Positions 1 through 8,916 of a DNA stretch of 64,000 nt are shown here, piece by piece. The DNA is taken from assembly GCF_018390605.1 (NCBI RefSeq), contig NZ_JAHBGD010000019.1:259031-323030 (forward strand), in the 5' to 3' direction. The stretch's first letter is position 1. Each line of letters begins with the position of its first letter. A model generated the notes under the pieces. The model searched no databases, had not been told where the DNA came from, and saw only the letters and a program-made list of their open reading frames with translations. Source of the stretch: Ancylobacter defluvii. Its GTDB lineage: Bacteria; Pseudomonadota; Alphaproteobacteria; Rhizobiales; Xanthobacteraceae. Made by a program: the position numbers and the translations under genes.

Positions 1-567
1 GTAGAGCGGACGGTAGACCTCGGTCATCACCGCGCGGGCGCGCTCGTCGTTGATGCCGACCACGATGCGGTCCGGCTTCTTGAAATCGGTGATGGCGGCG
101 CCTTCGCGCAGGAACTCCGGGTTCGAGGCGACGGCGACGTCGGCATCGGGATTGGTCTCGCGGATGATGCGCGCCACCTCGTCGGCGGTGCCGACGGGAA
201 CGGTCGACTTGTCGACCACCACCGCGAAGCCCTTCACCGCCGTCGCGATCTCGCGGGCGACGGCATAGACATATTGCAGATCGGCATGGCCGTCGCCGCG
301 GCGGGACGGAGTACCAACCGCGATGAAGATGGCCTCGGCACCCTCGATGCCCTCAGGCAGCGACGTGGTGAAGGACAAGCGGTTCTGCTTCACATTGGTG
401 GAGACGAGATCATCGAGCCCGGGCTCGTAGATCGGAATGATATTCTGCTTCAGCGCCTCGATGCGCTTGGGGTCCTTGTCGATACAGACGACCTGATGCC
501 CGAAATCGGCAAAACAAGCGCCGGAGACCAATCCAACATAACCCGATCCGACTACTGCAATCTTCAT
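1..567 (-). CDS. ugd: UDP-glucose 6-dehydrogenase, N-terminal part (runs off the window)
   Basis: Family reaction: NAD-dependent oxidation of UDP-glucose to UDP-glucuronate in the cytoplasm, supplying exopolysaccharide and LPS synthesis. The 189 codons present begin MKIAVVGSGYVGLVSGACFA, with the Rossmann dinucleotide motif GxGYVG at residues 7-12, and continue through KSTVPVGTA and NPEFLREG, both typical of the UDP-glucose/GDP-mannose dehydrogenase family. The catalytic Cys and C-terminal domain lie beyond base 1. The ATG at 567 is preceded on the reverse strand by AGGAAC about 7 bases upstream. The gene is oriented away from the sigma factor gene and the spacer is comparatively AT-rich. A GDP-mannose dehydrogenase is less likely from the wording of these motifs. 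Confidence 0.9.
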   Translation of the reverse strand, partial: MKIAVVGSGYVGLVSGACFADFGHQVVCIDKDPKRIEALKQNIIPIYEPGLDDLVSTNVKQNRLSFTTSLPEGIEGAEAIFIAVGTPSRRGDGHADLQYVYAVAREIATAVKGFAVVVDKSTVPVGTADEVARIIRETNPDADVAVASNPEFLREGAAITDFKKPDRIVVGINDERARAVMTEVYRPLY

Positions 568-998
568 AAATCCAGTTCCTGTGGGCTGTTTATGGCAACC
601 AAATCTCTGCAAATTCCGAACAAATGTTTCGGCCCGGAATACAATGGATCAACCACAAATTCCGCATCCTCGACGTATCTGGAATACCGTAACAGTCCTA
701 CGCCCGTCAAACACCTCGCACCGGCCTCCCCTACCGACACGGATGGACGGCTGAGCCGCATCGGGATCAGCTATCCCATTAAAATTACAGGACAATGACC
801 CGCCCTTCCCCATGTGGGAGGCGCAGACCCGCCGGTGGATCGCCGCCTCGATGCATGGGTTGGCGGGCACCGTGGCACCCGGGAGGCACGCGACCAAGCC
901 AGGCACGCACCTCCGGCCACCCGCCGCCCGAATGACGCCCGCTGAAATTTCGTGCGTTCGGGGTGGAATAGAGGCCCCATCGGCTCCGTATATTGGAC
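568..998. other. Intergenic spacer between divergent ugd and the ECF sigma gene
   Basis: No convincing coding region was found in these 431 bases. The part nearest ugd (about 568-790) is clearly AT-richer than the surroundings and probably holds the ugd promoter. The part nearest the sigma gene is GC-rich. I looked for an EcfG-type GGAAC/CGTT promoter before the sigma gene and did not find a well-spaced pair. Confidence 0.6.
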
Positions 999-1559
999 AT
1001 GATGCAGAAAAGTTCGACCTTCGACGTGCTCGGCCAGCTCGCAGCGCTCCGACGCTATGCGCGAGCGCTGACGCGCGACGAGGCGGACGCCGAGGATCTC
1101 GTGCAGGACGCGCTCCTGCGCGCTTATGAGAAGCGCTCCGGCTTCGATCCCGAGCGCGGCGCATCCGTGCAGGGGCTGCGCGGCTGGCTGTTCTCCATCC
1201 TGCACAACGTCTTCGTCGACCGCCGGCGTGCCCGCCGCGCCGAGGTCGAGCGCGAGAGCGATCTCGCCGAGAACGGTCCGATGGCCGGGGAGCCAGCACA
1301 GGAGCACCATGTCCGCCTCGCACAGATCCGCGACGCCTTCATGGTATTGCCCGAGGAGCAGCGTTCGGCGCTGCATCTCGTGGCCATCGAAGGCCTGGGC
1401 TATGCGGAGGCCGCCGCGGCACTGGGCATCCCCCAGGGCACGCTGATGTCCCGCCTGTCCCGCGCCCGCGCCGCCTTGCGCGCGGTCGAGGACGGCACGG
1501 CGGCGGGCGGCCGCCCGCGCTTGAAACTGGTAGGAGGCCCGGATGAATCATCCCGTTGA
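999..1559 (+). CDS. ECF-type RNA polymerase sigma factor
   Basis: Sigma-70 family regulator of the extracytoplasmic function class, about 186 residues. Region 2 lies at about residues 10-80 and contains DEADAEDLVQDALLRAYEK, where the core-binding helix is expected. Region 4 lies at about residues 115-165, with LPEEQRSALHLVAIEG followed by a helix-turn-helix ending in GTLMSRLSRARAALR. No region 3 is present, as expected for ECF factors. The start is uncertain between ATG 999, ATG 1002 and an upstream TTG at 993; none has a strong ribosome site. The 3' end overlaps the next gene by 17 bases, which fits co-translation with an anti-sigma factor. The target regulon cannot be read from the sequence. 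Confidence 0.9.
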   Translation: MMQKSSTFDVLGQLAALRRYARALTRDEADAEDLVQDALLRAYEKRSGFDPERGASVQGLRGWLFSILHNVFVDRRRARRAEVERESDLAENGPMAGEPAQEHHVRLAQIRDAFMVLPEEQRSALHLVAIEGLGYAEAAAALGIPQGTLMSRLSRARAALRAVEDGTAAGGRPRLKLVGGPDESSR

Positions 1560-2331
1560 CCCCGTCGCCGACGATGATCTCTCCGCCTATGTTGATGACC
1601 AGCTCGATGTCGCCCGGCGCATTGATGTCGAGGCCTATCTCAGCCAGCGGCCGGAAGCGGCCTCACGGGTAATGGCCGATCTGCGCATCCGCGACGAACT
1701 GCGCCTCGCCCTCGCCGATGCCCCCCGCTCGGTGATGAACGCGCCGGCGCGGGTCGCCACCGTCGAGGCGGCGCGGCGGCTGGAGCGGGCGCTCGGCCGG
1801 GTGCGGGTGTGGCGGCAGTTGCGCGCTGCGGCGGCGGTGGCGCTGCTGCTCGGCGCCGGCTGGTTCGCCCATGCCCAGATCGGGCCGTTCGGCGTCAGCG
1901 AGGTGGTAGCCTCCGATCTAGCCCCCGCCTATGTCGATGCGGCGGTGATGGCGCATCGCACCGCGCATCTGCGTGCCGCCATGCCCTCGCAGGCCGGCTC
2001 GGGCGCCTATGACCCGGCCGATATCCGCGCCGCCACCGCCATCGTCATGCCGGAGCTGCCGAAAGGCTGGTCGGTGACCGACGTGCAGGTCTTCCCCTCC
2101 AGCTTCGGGCCCAGCGTCGAACTGGTGATCGAGGCCGCAGGCCTCGGCAAGGCGTCGCTGTTCGCCGTACGGCCGGGCAGCTTCGACGTGGTGCCGGCAA
2201 CGGTGGCGATGAAGGACCCGTTCAACGCCGCCTACTGGCAGGTCGGCGAGGTCGCCTATGCACTGGTGGCCGAGGCCGACACCCAGCAACTCGACCAGGT
2301 CGCCTCGAAGCTGGCCCGGTCGCTCTACTGA
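1543..2331 (+). CDS. Anti-sigma factor, single-pass membrane protein
   Basis: This 262-residue protein starts inside the end of the ECF sigma gene, the usual arrangement for a cognate anti-sigma factor. The N-terminal cytoplasmic part (residues 1-85) begins with an acidic DDDLSAYVDDQLD segment like the anti-sigma domain. No HxxxCxxC zinc motif is visible, so it is not a classic ZAS protein. A single membrane helix is predicted at about residues 93-109 (AAAAVALLLGAGWF), leaving about 150 residues in the periplasm as a possible signal-sensing domain. The partner assignment is inferred from overlap; the stimulus is unknown. Confidence 0.8.
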   Translation: MNHPVDPVADDDLSAYVDDQLDVARRIDVEAYLSQRPEAASRVMADLRIRDELRLALADAPRSVMNAPARVATVEAARRLERALGRVRVWRQLRAAAAVALLLGAGWFAHAQIGPFGVSEVVASDLAPAYVDAAVMAHRTAHLRAAMPSQAGSGAYDPADIRAATAIVMPELPKGWSVTDVQVFPSSFGPSVELVIEAAGLGKASLFAVRPGSFDVVPATVAMKDPFNAAYWQVGEVAYALVAEADTQQLDQVASKLARSLY

Positions 2332-2381
2332 CCCACCCCGCGTGATCGATACGTGGCAGAGACAACGCTTCTTCAAGGAGA

Positions 2382-3110
2382 ATGCAGATGAACCCGCCGA
2401 ATTCCGGCTTCCAATGGGGCACCAGCGCCCGCAGCGTCGATCAGGCCGTCTATGACGAGGGCCTGCGCCGCCACATGCTGCGCGTCTACAACTACATGGC
2501 GCTCGGCCTCGTGCTGACCGGTGCCGTCGCCTTCATCGTCGGCACCACGCCGGCGCTGTATGTGCCGATCTTCTCCACCCCGCTGAAGTGGGTGGTGATG
2601 CTGGCGCCGCTCGCCTTCGTGCTGTTCTTCTCGTTCCGCATGCAGTCGATGTCGGCCTCTGGCGCGCAGACGATGTTCTGGGCGTTCTGCGGCGTGATGG
2701 GCCTGTCCATGGCCTCGATCTTCCTGGTGTTCACCGGAACCTCGATCGCCCGCACCTTCTTCATCGCCGCCACCATGTTCGGCGCCACCAGCCTCTACGG
2801 CTACACCACCAAGCGCGACCTGTCGCAGTTCGGCTCGTTCCTGATCATGGGCCTGATCGGCGTGGTGATCGCCAGCCTGGTGAACATCTTCCTCGGCTCG
2901 ACCATGCTGCAGTTCATCGTCTCGGTGGTCGGCATCCTGGTGTTCGTCGGCCTGACCGCCTGGGACACCCAGTCGATCAAGGAGCAGTACGCTGACAATT
3001 TCGACCAGGAATCGCAGCAGAAGCTCGCCGTGTTCGGCGCGTTCTCGCTCTACCTGAACTTCATCAACATCTTCCAGCTGCTGCTGAATCTCACCGGCGA
3101 GCGCGAGTGA
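2382..3110 (+). CDS. Bax inhibitor-1/YccA family membrane protein
   Basis: Integral inner-membrane protein of 242 residues with seven hydrophobic segments and a charged N-terminus (SVDQAVYDEGLRRHMLRVYN) of the kind seen in alphaproteobacterial Bax inhibitor-1 (UPF0005) proteins. The C-terminal half carries TAWDTQSIKEQY, matching the family's conserved TAxDTQxIK segment, and ends LYLNFINIFQLLL. An AAGGAGA ribosome site lies 7 bases before the ATG. Family members act as pH-sensitive ion-leak or stress-protection proteins, but the substrate here is not established. It follows the anti-sigma gene by 50 bases and could be read with it. Confidence 0.9.
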   Translation: MQMNPPNSGFQWGTSARSVDQAVYDEGLRRHMLRVYNYMALGLVLTGAVAFIVGTTPALYVPIFSTPLKWVVMLAPLAFVLFFSFRMQSMSASGAQTMFWAFCGVMGLSMASIFLVFTGTSIARTFFIAATMFGATSLYGYTTKRDLSQFGSFLIMGLIGVVIASLVNIFLGSTMLQFIVSVVGILVFVGLTAWDTQSIKEQYADNFDQESQQKLAVFGAFSLYLNFINIFQLLLNLTGERE

Positions 3111-3116
3111 GGTCCG

Positions 3117-3135
3117 GGGCCGGATCCTCCGGCCC
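3117..3135 (+). terminator. Hairpin downstream of the Bax-inhibitor gene
   Basis: GGGCCGGA and TCCGGCCC form a perfect 8-bp stem with a 3-base loop, starting 6 bases after the stop codon. There is no U tract, so it is either a factor-assisted terminator or an mRNA 3'-end stabiliser. Confidence 0.4.
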
Positions 3136-3252
3136 AACACTGGATCGACACGAACGTGATCTAGCTTCGAGGAGCGGGAGCAGCGTTCCTGCGGGAAAGC
3201 CATTCGGCGCCGCCAGGCACATGCTCCTGCCGATCGGACGAGGAGAATCGAG

Positions 3253-4038
3253 ATGAACGAGCAGGATCGTCAGACCATCCAGGGATTGTTCGCCCGCCTC
3301 GCCGAGGTGGAGCGCAACGCGGCGCCGCGCGACGCCGGCGCGGAAGGCTTCATCGGGCAGGAAATCGCCCGCCAGCCCGGTGCGCCCTACTACATGGCGC
3401 AGACCATCGTCATGCAGGACTACGCGCTGCAGCAGGCACAGGGCCGCATCGCCGAGCTCGAGCAGCAGAATGCCGAGCTTGAACAGGCCCAGGCCGCGCG
3501 CCCGGCCTCGGGCGGAGGCCTGTTCGGCGGGCTGTTCGGGTCGTCGCAGCCGCCCGCCCCGCGCGGCGGATCGGTGCCCTCGGTGCCGCGCAGCCCGACG
3601 AACGCGCAGCAATACGCCTCCCAGCCCTATGGAGCGCCGCAGCAGCCGGCGGCGGCACCCGGTTCGCCCTGGGGAGGCCAGCAACCGGGCGCGGCGCCGG
3701 GTGGCGTTGGCGCGGCCATGGGTCGCGGCGGTGGCTTCGGCGGTGGCGGCGGCTTCCTCGCTGGCGCGGCGCAGACCGCCATGGGCGTCGCCGGCGGCGT
3801 GCTGCTGGGCAATGCTATTGCCGGCATGTTCGGCGGCAACGAGGCGCATGCTGCCCCGGCTGCAACACCGGCGGCCGATACTTCGGCGAACGATACTTCG
3901 GCGAACGATACTTCGGCAACCGACAGCTCGGCCACGGACACCGCGGCGGATGATCCGAGCCCGGCCGACGATCTCGGCGCCTCCGACAGCGGCGGCTTCT
4001 TCGACGACTTCTTCGGCGGTGGCAGCGACGAAATCTGA
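3253..4038 (+). CDS. DUF2076 family protein, Gly/Gln/Ala-rich
   Basis: The 261-residue protein begins MNEQDRQTIQGLFARLAEVE, the typical opening of DUF2076 proteins, followed by a short coiled-coil-like segment (about 65-85, IAELEQQNAELEQAQA). A Pro/Gly/Gln-rich linker follows, then a Gly-rich hydrophobic stretch at about 165-197 that could insert into a membrane. Residues 209-223 are three copies of a DTSAN-like unit, then an acidic Asp/Ser/Ala tail ends in FFDDFFGGGSDEI. A GAGGAGA ribosome site precedes the ATG. The function of the family is unknown; periplasmic or envelope localisation is a guess. It is followed by a strong terminator. Confidence 0.85.
   Translation: MNEQDRQTIQGLFARLAEVERNAAPRDAGAEGFIGQEIARQPGAPYYMAQTIVMQDYALQQAQGRIAELEQQNAELEQAQAARPASGGGLFGGLFGSSQPPAPRGGSVPSVPRSPTNAQQYASQPYGAPQQPAAAPGSPWGGQQPGAAPGGVGAAMGRGGGFGGGGGFLAGAAQTAMGVAGGVLLGNAIAGMFGGNEAHAAPAATPAADTSANDTSANDTSATDSSATDTAADDPSPADDLGASDSGGFFDDFFGGGSDEI
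3877..3921 (+). repeat. Three tandem 15-bp units inside the DUF2076 gene
   Basis: Units at 3877, 3892 and 3907. The first two are identical (GATACTTCGGCGAAC) and the third differs near its end. Being a multiple of three, copy changes would keep the frame and alter the number of DTSAN-type units in the acidic tail. Confidence 0.9.
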
Positions 4039-4092
4039 CCGCCGTCCTCTCTTCCACGACGTTGGTACACCCCAGGCCAACGTTCCCTCGCT

Positions 4093-4120
4093 GGGCCGGC
4101 TCACGCCGGCCCTCTTTTTT
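4093..4120 (+). terminator. Rho-independent terminator after the DUF2076 gene
   Basis: GGGCCGGC, loop TCAC, GCCGGCCC, then TC and a run of six T. The stem is 8 bp and perfect. It sits between the convergent DUF2076 gene and the ABC exporter gene and is oriented for the plus strand. Confidence 0.85.
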
Positions 4121-4147
4121 CGTCGGTACCGTCAGGCCGGTGAACCG

Positions 4148-5890
4148 CTAGGGCGCCACCTCGTCCATGCCCATGCCCTGCGTCTGCACCATGTGCAGGC
4201 GGCGATAGAGGCCGTCGCGGGCCACGAGTTCGTCATGCGGGCCGTCCTCGGCGATGCCCTCGGGCGTGACCACCACGATGCGGTCGGCATGGCGGATGGT
4301 GGCAAGGCGATGGGCGATGACCAGCGTGGTACGTCCCTGCGACAATTCGTCGAGCGAGAGCTGGATCTCCCGCTCGGTCTCGGTATCCAGCGCCGAAGTC
4401 GCCTCGTCGAGGATCAGGATCGGCGGGTTCTTCAGGAAGATGCGGGCGATGGCCAGCCGCTGCTTCTGCCCGCCGGAAAGCTTCACGCCGCGCTCGCCGA
4501 CAATGGTGTCGAGACCGTCCGGCAGGCTGGCGAGCAGGCTGTCGAGCCGGGCGCGCCGTGCCGCCTCGACGATCTCCGCCTCCGAGGCGTCGAGCCGGCC
4601 ATAGGCGATGTTCTCGCGGATGGTGCCGCCGAACAGGAAGATGTCCTGCTGCACGATGCCGATGTTCTGCCTGAGCGAAGCGAGCGTCATGGCGGCGATG
4701 TCGATGCCGTCAATGGTGATGCGCCCGCCGGTCGGCTCGTAGAAGCGCGGCACCAGCGACAACAACGTGGTCTTGCCGGCACCCGAGGGGCCGACAAACG
4801 CCGCCGTCTCGCCGGCGCGGATGGCAAGGTCGATGCCGGAGAGCACTGGCCGGCCGGTCGTGTAGCCGAAGCTCACCCGCTCGAAGCGTATGTCGCCGGC
4901 AAGCGCGGCCACCTCCACCGCGCCGGGCCGGTCGGCGATGTCGGGCGCGGTCGCCAGCAATTCCTGATAGCGGCGGAAGCCGGCAATCCCCTTGGGATAG
5001 GTCTCCATCACCGCCGCGATCTTGTCGAGCGGGCGGTAGAACACCCCGACCAGCAGCAGGAAGCCGACAAAGCCGCCGATCGACAGCTGGCCCTGCACCA
5101 CATACCAGGCCCCCGCCAGCATCACCGCTAGCTGGACCAGACGCATCGCCATGTAGTTCAGCGCCTGTCCCACCGCCATCAGGCGGTAGGCATCGAGCTT
5201 GGTGGCACGGTAGCGCGCATTGTCGAGGGCAAAGAGATCGCGCTCATGCGCCTCGTTGGCGAAGGCCTGCACCACGCGCATGCCGCCGATATTCTCCTCC
5301 AGCCGGACATTGAAGGCGCCGACGCGGCCGAACTGCGCCTGCCAGTTCCGCGTCATCCGCCCACCATAGCGCGCCACCAGCAGCACGGTGACCGGCACGA
5401 TCAGCGCGGTGAGGAAGGCGAGCGGCGGATGCACCCAGAGCATCAGCAGAAAGGCGCCGACGAAGGTCATCACCGCGATGAACAGGTCCTCCGGCCCGTG
5501 ATGGGCGATCTCGCCGATCTCCTCCAGGTCCTTGGTGACGCGGGCGACGAGATGGCCGGTCTTCACATTGTCGAAGAAGCGGAAGGACAGCTTCTGCAGA
5601 TGGCCGAAGGCGCGGGCACGCATCTCGGTCTCGATGTTGATGCCGAGCACATGGCCCCAATAGGTCACGACGGCCATCAGCCCGCTATTGACCGCATAGA
5701 CCGCCAGCAGGCCCACCGCGGCGAGGATGACGAGCTGGAGATCGCCGCTCGGCAGCAGGCGGTCGACGAACAGCTTCATCGCCATCGGGAAGCCGAGCTC
5801 GAGCACGCCCGAAAGCACCGCACAGCCGAAATCAAGGACGAACAGGCGCCAATGCGGACGGTAATACGAGAAAAACGCCTTGATCATCAC
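4148..5890 (-). CDS. ABC exporter, fused permease and ATPase (MsbA/lipid-drug type)
   Basis: A half-transporter of 580 residues. Residues about 15-310 form the six-helix type I exporter domain. Residues about 335-575 form the ATPase, with Walker A GPSGAGKTT, Q-loop IGIVQQD, signature LSGGQ, Walker B ILILDEATS and switch histidine VIAHR. Homodimers of this family export lipids, drugs or peptides from the inner membrane; the substrate cannot be read here. The gene is monocistronic as far as the neighbours show, convergent with DUF2076 and divergent from the P-type ATPase. MsbA itself is possible, but its usual lipid A neighbours are 30 kb away in this window. Confidence 0.9.
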   Translation of the reverse strand: MMIKAFFSYYRPHWRLFVLDFGCAVLSGVLELGFPMAMKLFVDRLLPSGDLQLVILAAVGLLAVYAVNSGLMAVVTYWGHVLGINIETEMRARAFGHLQKLSFRFFDNVKTGHLVARVTKDLEEIGEIAHHGPEDLFIAVMTFVGAFLLMLWVHPPLAFLTALIVPVTVLLVARYGGRMTRNWQAQFGRVGAFNVRLEENIGGMRVVQAFANEAHERDLFALDNARYRATKLDAYRLMAVGQALNYMAMRLVQLAVMLAGAWYVVQGQLSIGGFVGFLLLVGVFYRPLDKIAAVMETYPKGIAGFRRYQELLATAPDIADRPGAVEVAALAGDIRFERVSFGYTTGRPVLSGIDLAIRAGETAAFVGPSGAGKTTLLSLVPRFYEPTGGRITIDGIDIAAMTLASLRQNIGIVQQDIFLFGGTIRENIAYGRLDASEAEIVEAARRARLDSLLASLPDGLDTIVGERGVKLSGGQKQRLAIARIFLKNPPILILDEATSALDTETEREIQLSLDELSQGRTTLVIAHRLATIRHADRIVVVTPEGIAEDGPHDELVARDGLYRRLHMVQTQGMGMDEVAP

Positions 5891-6132
5891 TCACTCCGGC
5901 GACGCCCTATGCCGAAACGCGGCATGTCGGCACGTCGCGACGCATGGCTTCCTTTTTCAGGTCCGGACCGGCCCTGCAAGGGACGTCAAGGGGGAGCGGC
6001 TCGCCACCGCCACCCTGACGAAATTGTTATCCCCCATACAAAAAAACCCGCAGGGGGTCCATCGCCCCATTGGGTAGCCTGTTGCCGGCCTTCAACAGGT
6101 TCGGCGGATCAAGCAAAAGGAAAACAGGCGGC

Positions 6133-8874
6133 ATGGGGCAGCAAATGGCGACGACGCCCCCGGAGCGCCTCATGGCACGCCCGGCGGCCGAGCCCCATGG
6201 CGAAACCGGCGCCCCCCTCTGGCACGCGCTGCCGCATCACGACGTCGCCCACCATCTCGGCGTGACGGCCGACGGCCTGTCAGGAGGCGAGGCGAGCGCC
6301 CGCCTCGCCCGCCACGGCCCCAACCGCCTGCCGGAGCCGCCGCGCCAGCATCCGCTGCTGCGGTTCCTGGCGCAGTTCAACAACATGCTGATCTATTTCC
6401 TGCTGGCGGGCGCGCTGGCCGCCTGGCTGATCGGCCACGGCGTCGATGCCGGCGTCATCCTGGCGGTGGTGCTGGCCAACGCGATCATCGGCTATGTGCA
6501 GGAGGGCAAGGCGGAAGAAGCGCTGCGCGCGATCCGCGAGATGATCACCCCGCACGCCACCGCCCTGCGCGACGGACAGCGCGTCAGCATCGGCGCGCAT
6601 GAGCTGGTTCCCGGCGACGTGGTCCTGCTCGAGCCCGGCGACCGCGTGCCCGCCGATGCGCGGCTGATGCGCGCCCGCGGCATGCGCATCGACGAATCGG
6701 TGCTCACCGGCGAATCCGTCGCCGCCGAGAAGCATGAGGAACCCGCGCCGGAAGCCGCCGCGCTGGGCGATCGGCATTCCATGGCGTTTTCCGGCACCAC
6801 GGTCGCGGCCGGACAGGGCGCCGCGGTGGTGGTCGCCACCGGGGTCCGCAGCGAAATCGGACGTATCGGCAAGCTGATGGCCGAGGTCGAGCCGATGGCG
6901 ACGCCGCTGCTGCGCCAGATCGACGGCTTCGCGCGGCGCTTCACCTGGCTCGCCTTCGGCGGCGCGGCGCTGCTCTTCGGCTTCGCCGTCGCCTTCCGCG
7001 GCCATGACTGGGCGGACGCGTTGATCGCGGTGGTCGCGCTCGCGGTCGGCGTGGTGCCTGAAGGCCTGCCGGCGGTCATTACTATCACGCTGGCGATCGG
7101 CGTGCGCCGCATGGCCGCCCGCAATGCGGTGATCCGCCTGCTGCCGGCGGTGGAAACCTTGGGGGCGACCTCGGTCATCTGCTCCGACAAGACCGGCACC
7201 CTGACCCGCAACGAGATGACCGCCCGCCGGATCTTCGTGCCGGAAGGCGAAGTCGAGGTGGAAGGCGGCGGCTACAAGCCGGAAGGGCGGATAGTCTGGA
7301 CCGGCGCCGCCAAGGCCGGCGCCGCGACGCAGGCGGCGCTGCCGCTGATACGAGCGGGCCTGCTGTGCAACGACGCGCAGCTGCGTCGCGAGGCCGATCA
7401 TTGGAGTGTCGAGGGTGATCCGATGGAGGGGGCCCTGGTGACGCTGGCGATCAAGGCCGGGCTCGACCCAGCCGCCGAACGCAGCTCCTGGATCCGGCGG
7501 GACGAAATTCCCTTCGATGCCGCCTACCGCTTCATGGCCACCGCGCATGAGGGCCCCGGCGGCGAGAAGATCCTCTTCATCAAGGGCGCGCCGGAGGCGC
7601 TGCTGCCGCGCTGTGGCGCCGATCCGGCGCTGTGGGGGGCGCATGTCGAGGCCGCGGCCGGCCATGGCGAGCGCGTGCTCGCCGAGCGCGCCAAAACCGT
7701 GGCGCAACTACCGGAACGGCTGGGCTTCGACGATGCGAACGAGGGCTTCCGCTTCCTCGGCCTCGTCGGCTTCATCGACCCGCCGCGCCCGGAGGCGGTA
7801 GCGGCCATCGCCGAGTGCCACTCCGCCGGCATCGAGGTGAAGATGATCACCGGCGACCATGCCGCCACCGCCGTCGCCATCGCCCGCCAACTCGGCATCG
7901 CCGAGGAGCCGCTGGCGGCGACCGGCGCCGAGGTCGACGCGGCGGATGACGAGGCACTGGTCGGCATCGCCCGCCGTATTTCGGTCTTCGCCCGCACCAG
8001 CCCGGAAAACAAGCTGCGCATCGTGCGGGCGCTGCAGTCGACCGGCGCGGTGGTGGCGATGACCGGCGACGGGGTGAACGACGCCCCGTCGCTGCGGCAG
8101 GCCGATGTCGGCATCGCCATGGGCCGCAAGGGCACGGAGGCCGCCAAGCAGGCGGCCGAGATCGTTCTGGTCGACGACAATTTCGCCTCCATCGTCGCCG
8201 CCGTGCGCGAGGGGCGTACCGTCTACGACAACATACGCAAGATGATCGCCTGGACGCTGCCGACCAATGGCGGCGAGGTGCTGTGCGTCATCGTCGCCAT
8301 TCTCGCCGGCGCGCTCATGCCGATGTCGCCGGCGCAGATCCTGTGGATCAATCTGGTGCTGTCGGCGACGCTCGGCCTCGCCCTCGCCTTCGAGCCGACC
8401 GAGCCCGGGATCATGCAGCGGCCGCCCCGCCCGGCGAAGGCCGGGCTGCTCTCGCCCTTCATGATATGGCGCATCGTCTTCGTCTCGCTGCTGTTCCTGG
8501 TCGCTGCGCTGGGGCTGTTCCAGCTGTCGCTGGCGCGCGGGCAGGGTGTCGATCTTGCCCGCACTATCGTGGTGAACGCCATTGTGGTGATGGAGATCTT
8601 CTACCTGTTCAATGTACGCTATATCCGCGGCAGTTCGCTGACCTTGACCGGCGTGGTCGGCACGCCGGCGGTAATCGCTGCCCTCGTCGTGGTGGTGATG
8701 GCGCAGTTCGCCTTCACCTATCTGCCGCTGATGCAGGAGATCTTCCTCACCCGTCCGGTGGCGCTGCTCGATGGCATCATGATCATCGGCGTCGGTGTGG
8801 CGCTGATGGGCGTGCTGGAGGTAGAGAAACTGGTGCTGCGCCGGCTAGGACTGTTCGCCGCCGAGAATATCTGA
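6133..8874 (+). CDS. Cation-transporting P-type ATPase (type II, Ca2+/Mg2+-like)
   Basis: A P2-type pump of about 913 residues. It has an N-terminal cation-ATPase domain, the actuator loop with TGES near residue 191, the phosphorylation site DKTGTLT near residue 351 and the hinge MTGDGVNDAP near residue 642. The TM4 motif VPEGLPAVITITLAIG resembles SERCA/PMR1-type pumps, with about ten membrane helices. There is no CPx or heavy-metal-binding domain, so a copper or zinc pump is unlikely. The start at 6133 is chosen because AAAAGGAAAA lies just upstream; a longer frame begins at 6070. It ends 3 bases before the frame of a universal stress protein and both were probably transcribed together. Ion specificity is inferred only to the class. 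Confidence 0.92.
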   Translation: MGQQMATTPPERLMARPAAEPHGETGAPLWHALPHHDVAHHLGVTADGLSGGEASARLARHGPNRLPEPPRQHPLLRFLAQFNNMLIYFLLAGALAAWLIGHGVDAGVILAVVLANAIIGYVQEGKAEEALRAIREMITPHATALRDGQRVSIGAHELVPGDVVLLEPGDRVPADARLMRARGMRIDESVLTGESVAAEKHEEPAPEAAALGDRHSMAFSGTTVAAGQGAAVVVATGVRSEIGRIGKLMAEVEPMATPLLRQIDGFARRFTWLAFGGAALLFGFAVAFRGHDWADALIAVVALAVGVVPEGLPAVITITLAIGVRRMAARNAVIRLLPAVETLGATSVICSDKTGTLTRNEMTARRIFVPEGEVEVEGGGYKPEGRIVWTGAAKAGAATQAALPLIRAGLLCNDAQLRREADHWSVEGDPMEGALVTLAIKAGLDPAAERSSWIRRDEIPFDAAYRFMATAHEGPGGEKILFIKGAPEALLPRCGADPALWGAHVEAAAGHGERVLAERAKTVAQLPERLGFDDANEGFRFLGLVGFIDPPRPEAVAAIAECHSAGIEVKMITGDHAATAVAIARQLGIAEEPLAATGAEVDAADDEALVGIARRISVFARTSPENKLRIVRALQSTGAVVAMTGDGVNDAPSLRQADVGIAMGRKGTEAAKQAAEIVLVDDNFASIVAAVREGRTVYDNIRKMIAWTLPTNGGEVLCVIVAILAGALMPMSPAQILWINLVLSATLGLALAFEPTEPGIMQRPPRPAKAGLLSPFMIWRIVFVSLLFLVAALGLFQLSLARGQGVDLARTIVVNAIVVMEIFYLFNVRYIRGSSLTLTGVVGTPAVIAALVVVVMAQFAFTYLPLMQEIFLTRPVALLDGIMIIGVGVALMGVLEVEKLVLRRLGLFAAENI

Positions 8875-8916
8875 CGGATGGCGATGCATCGGGGAGTAAG
8901 GACGGAAGTGGATGGC

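Noticed and set aside
5891-6132. FNR/FixK box before the P-type ATPase
   Set aside because: No TTGAT-N4-ATCAA-like palindrome is present; only unrelated short repeats.
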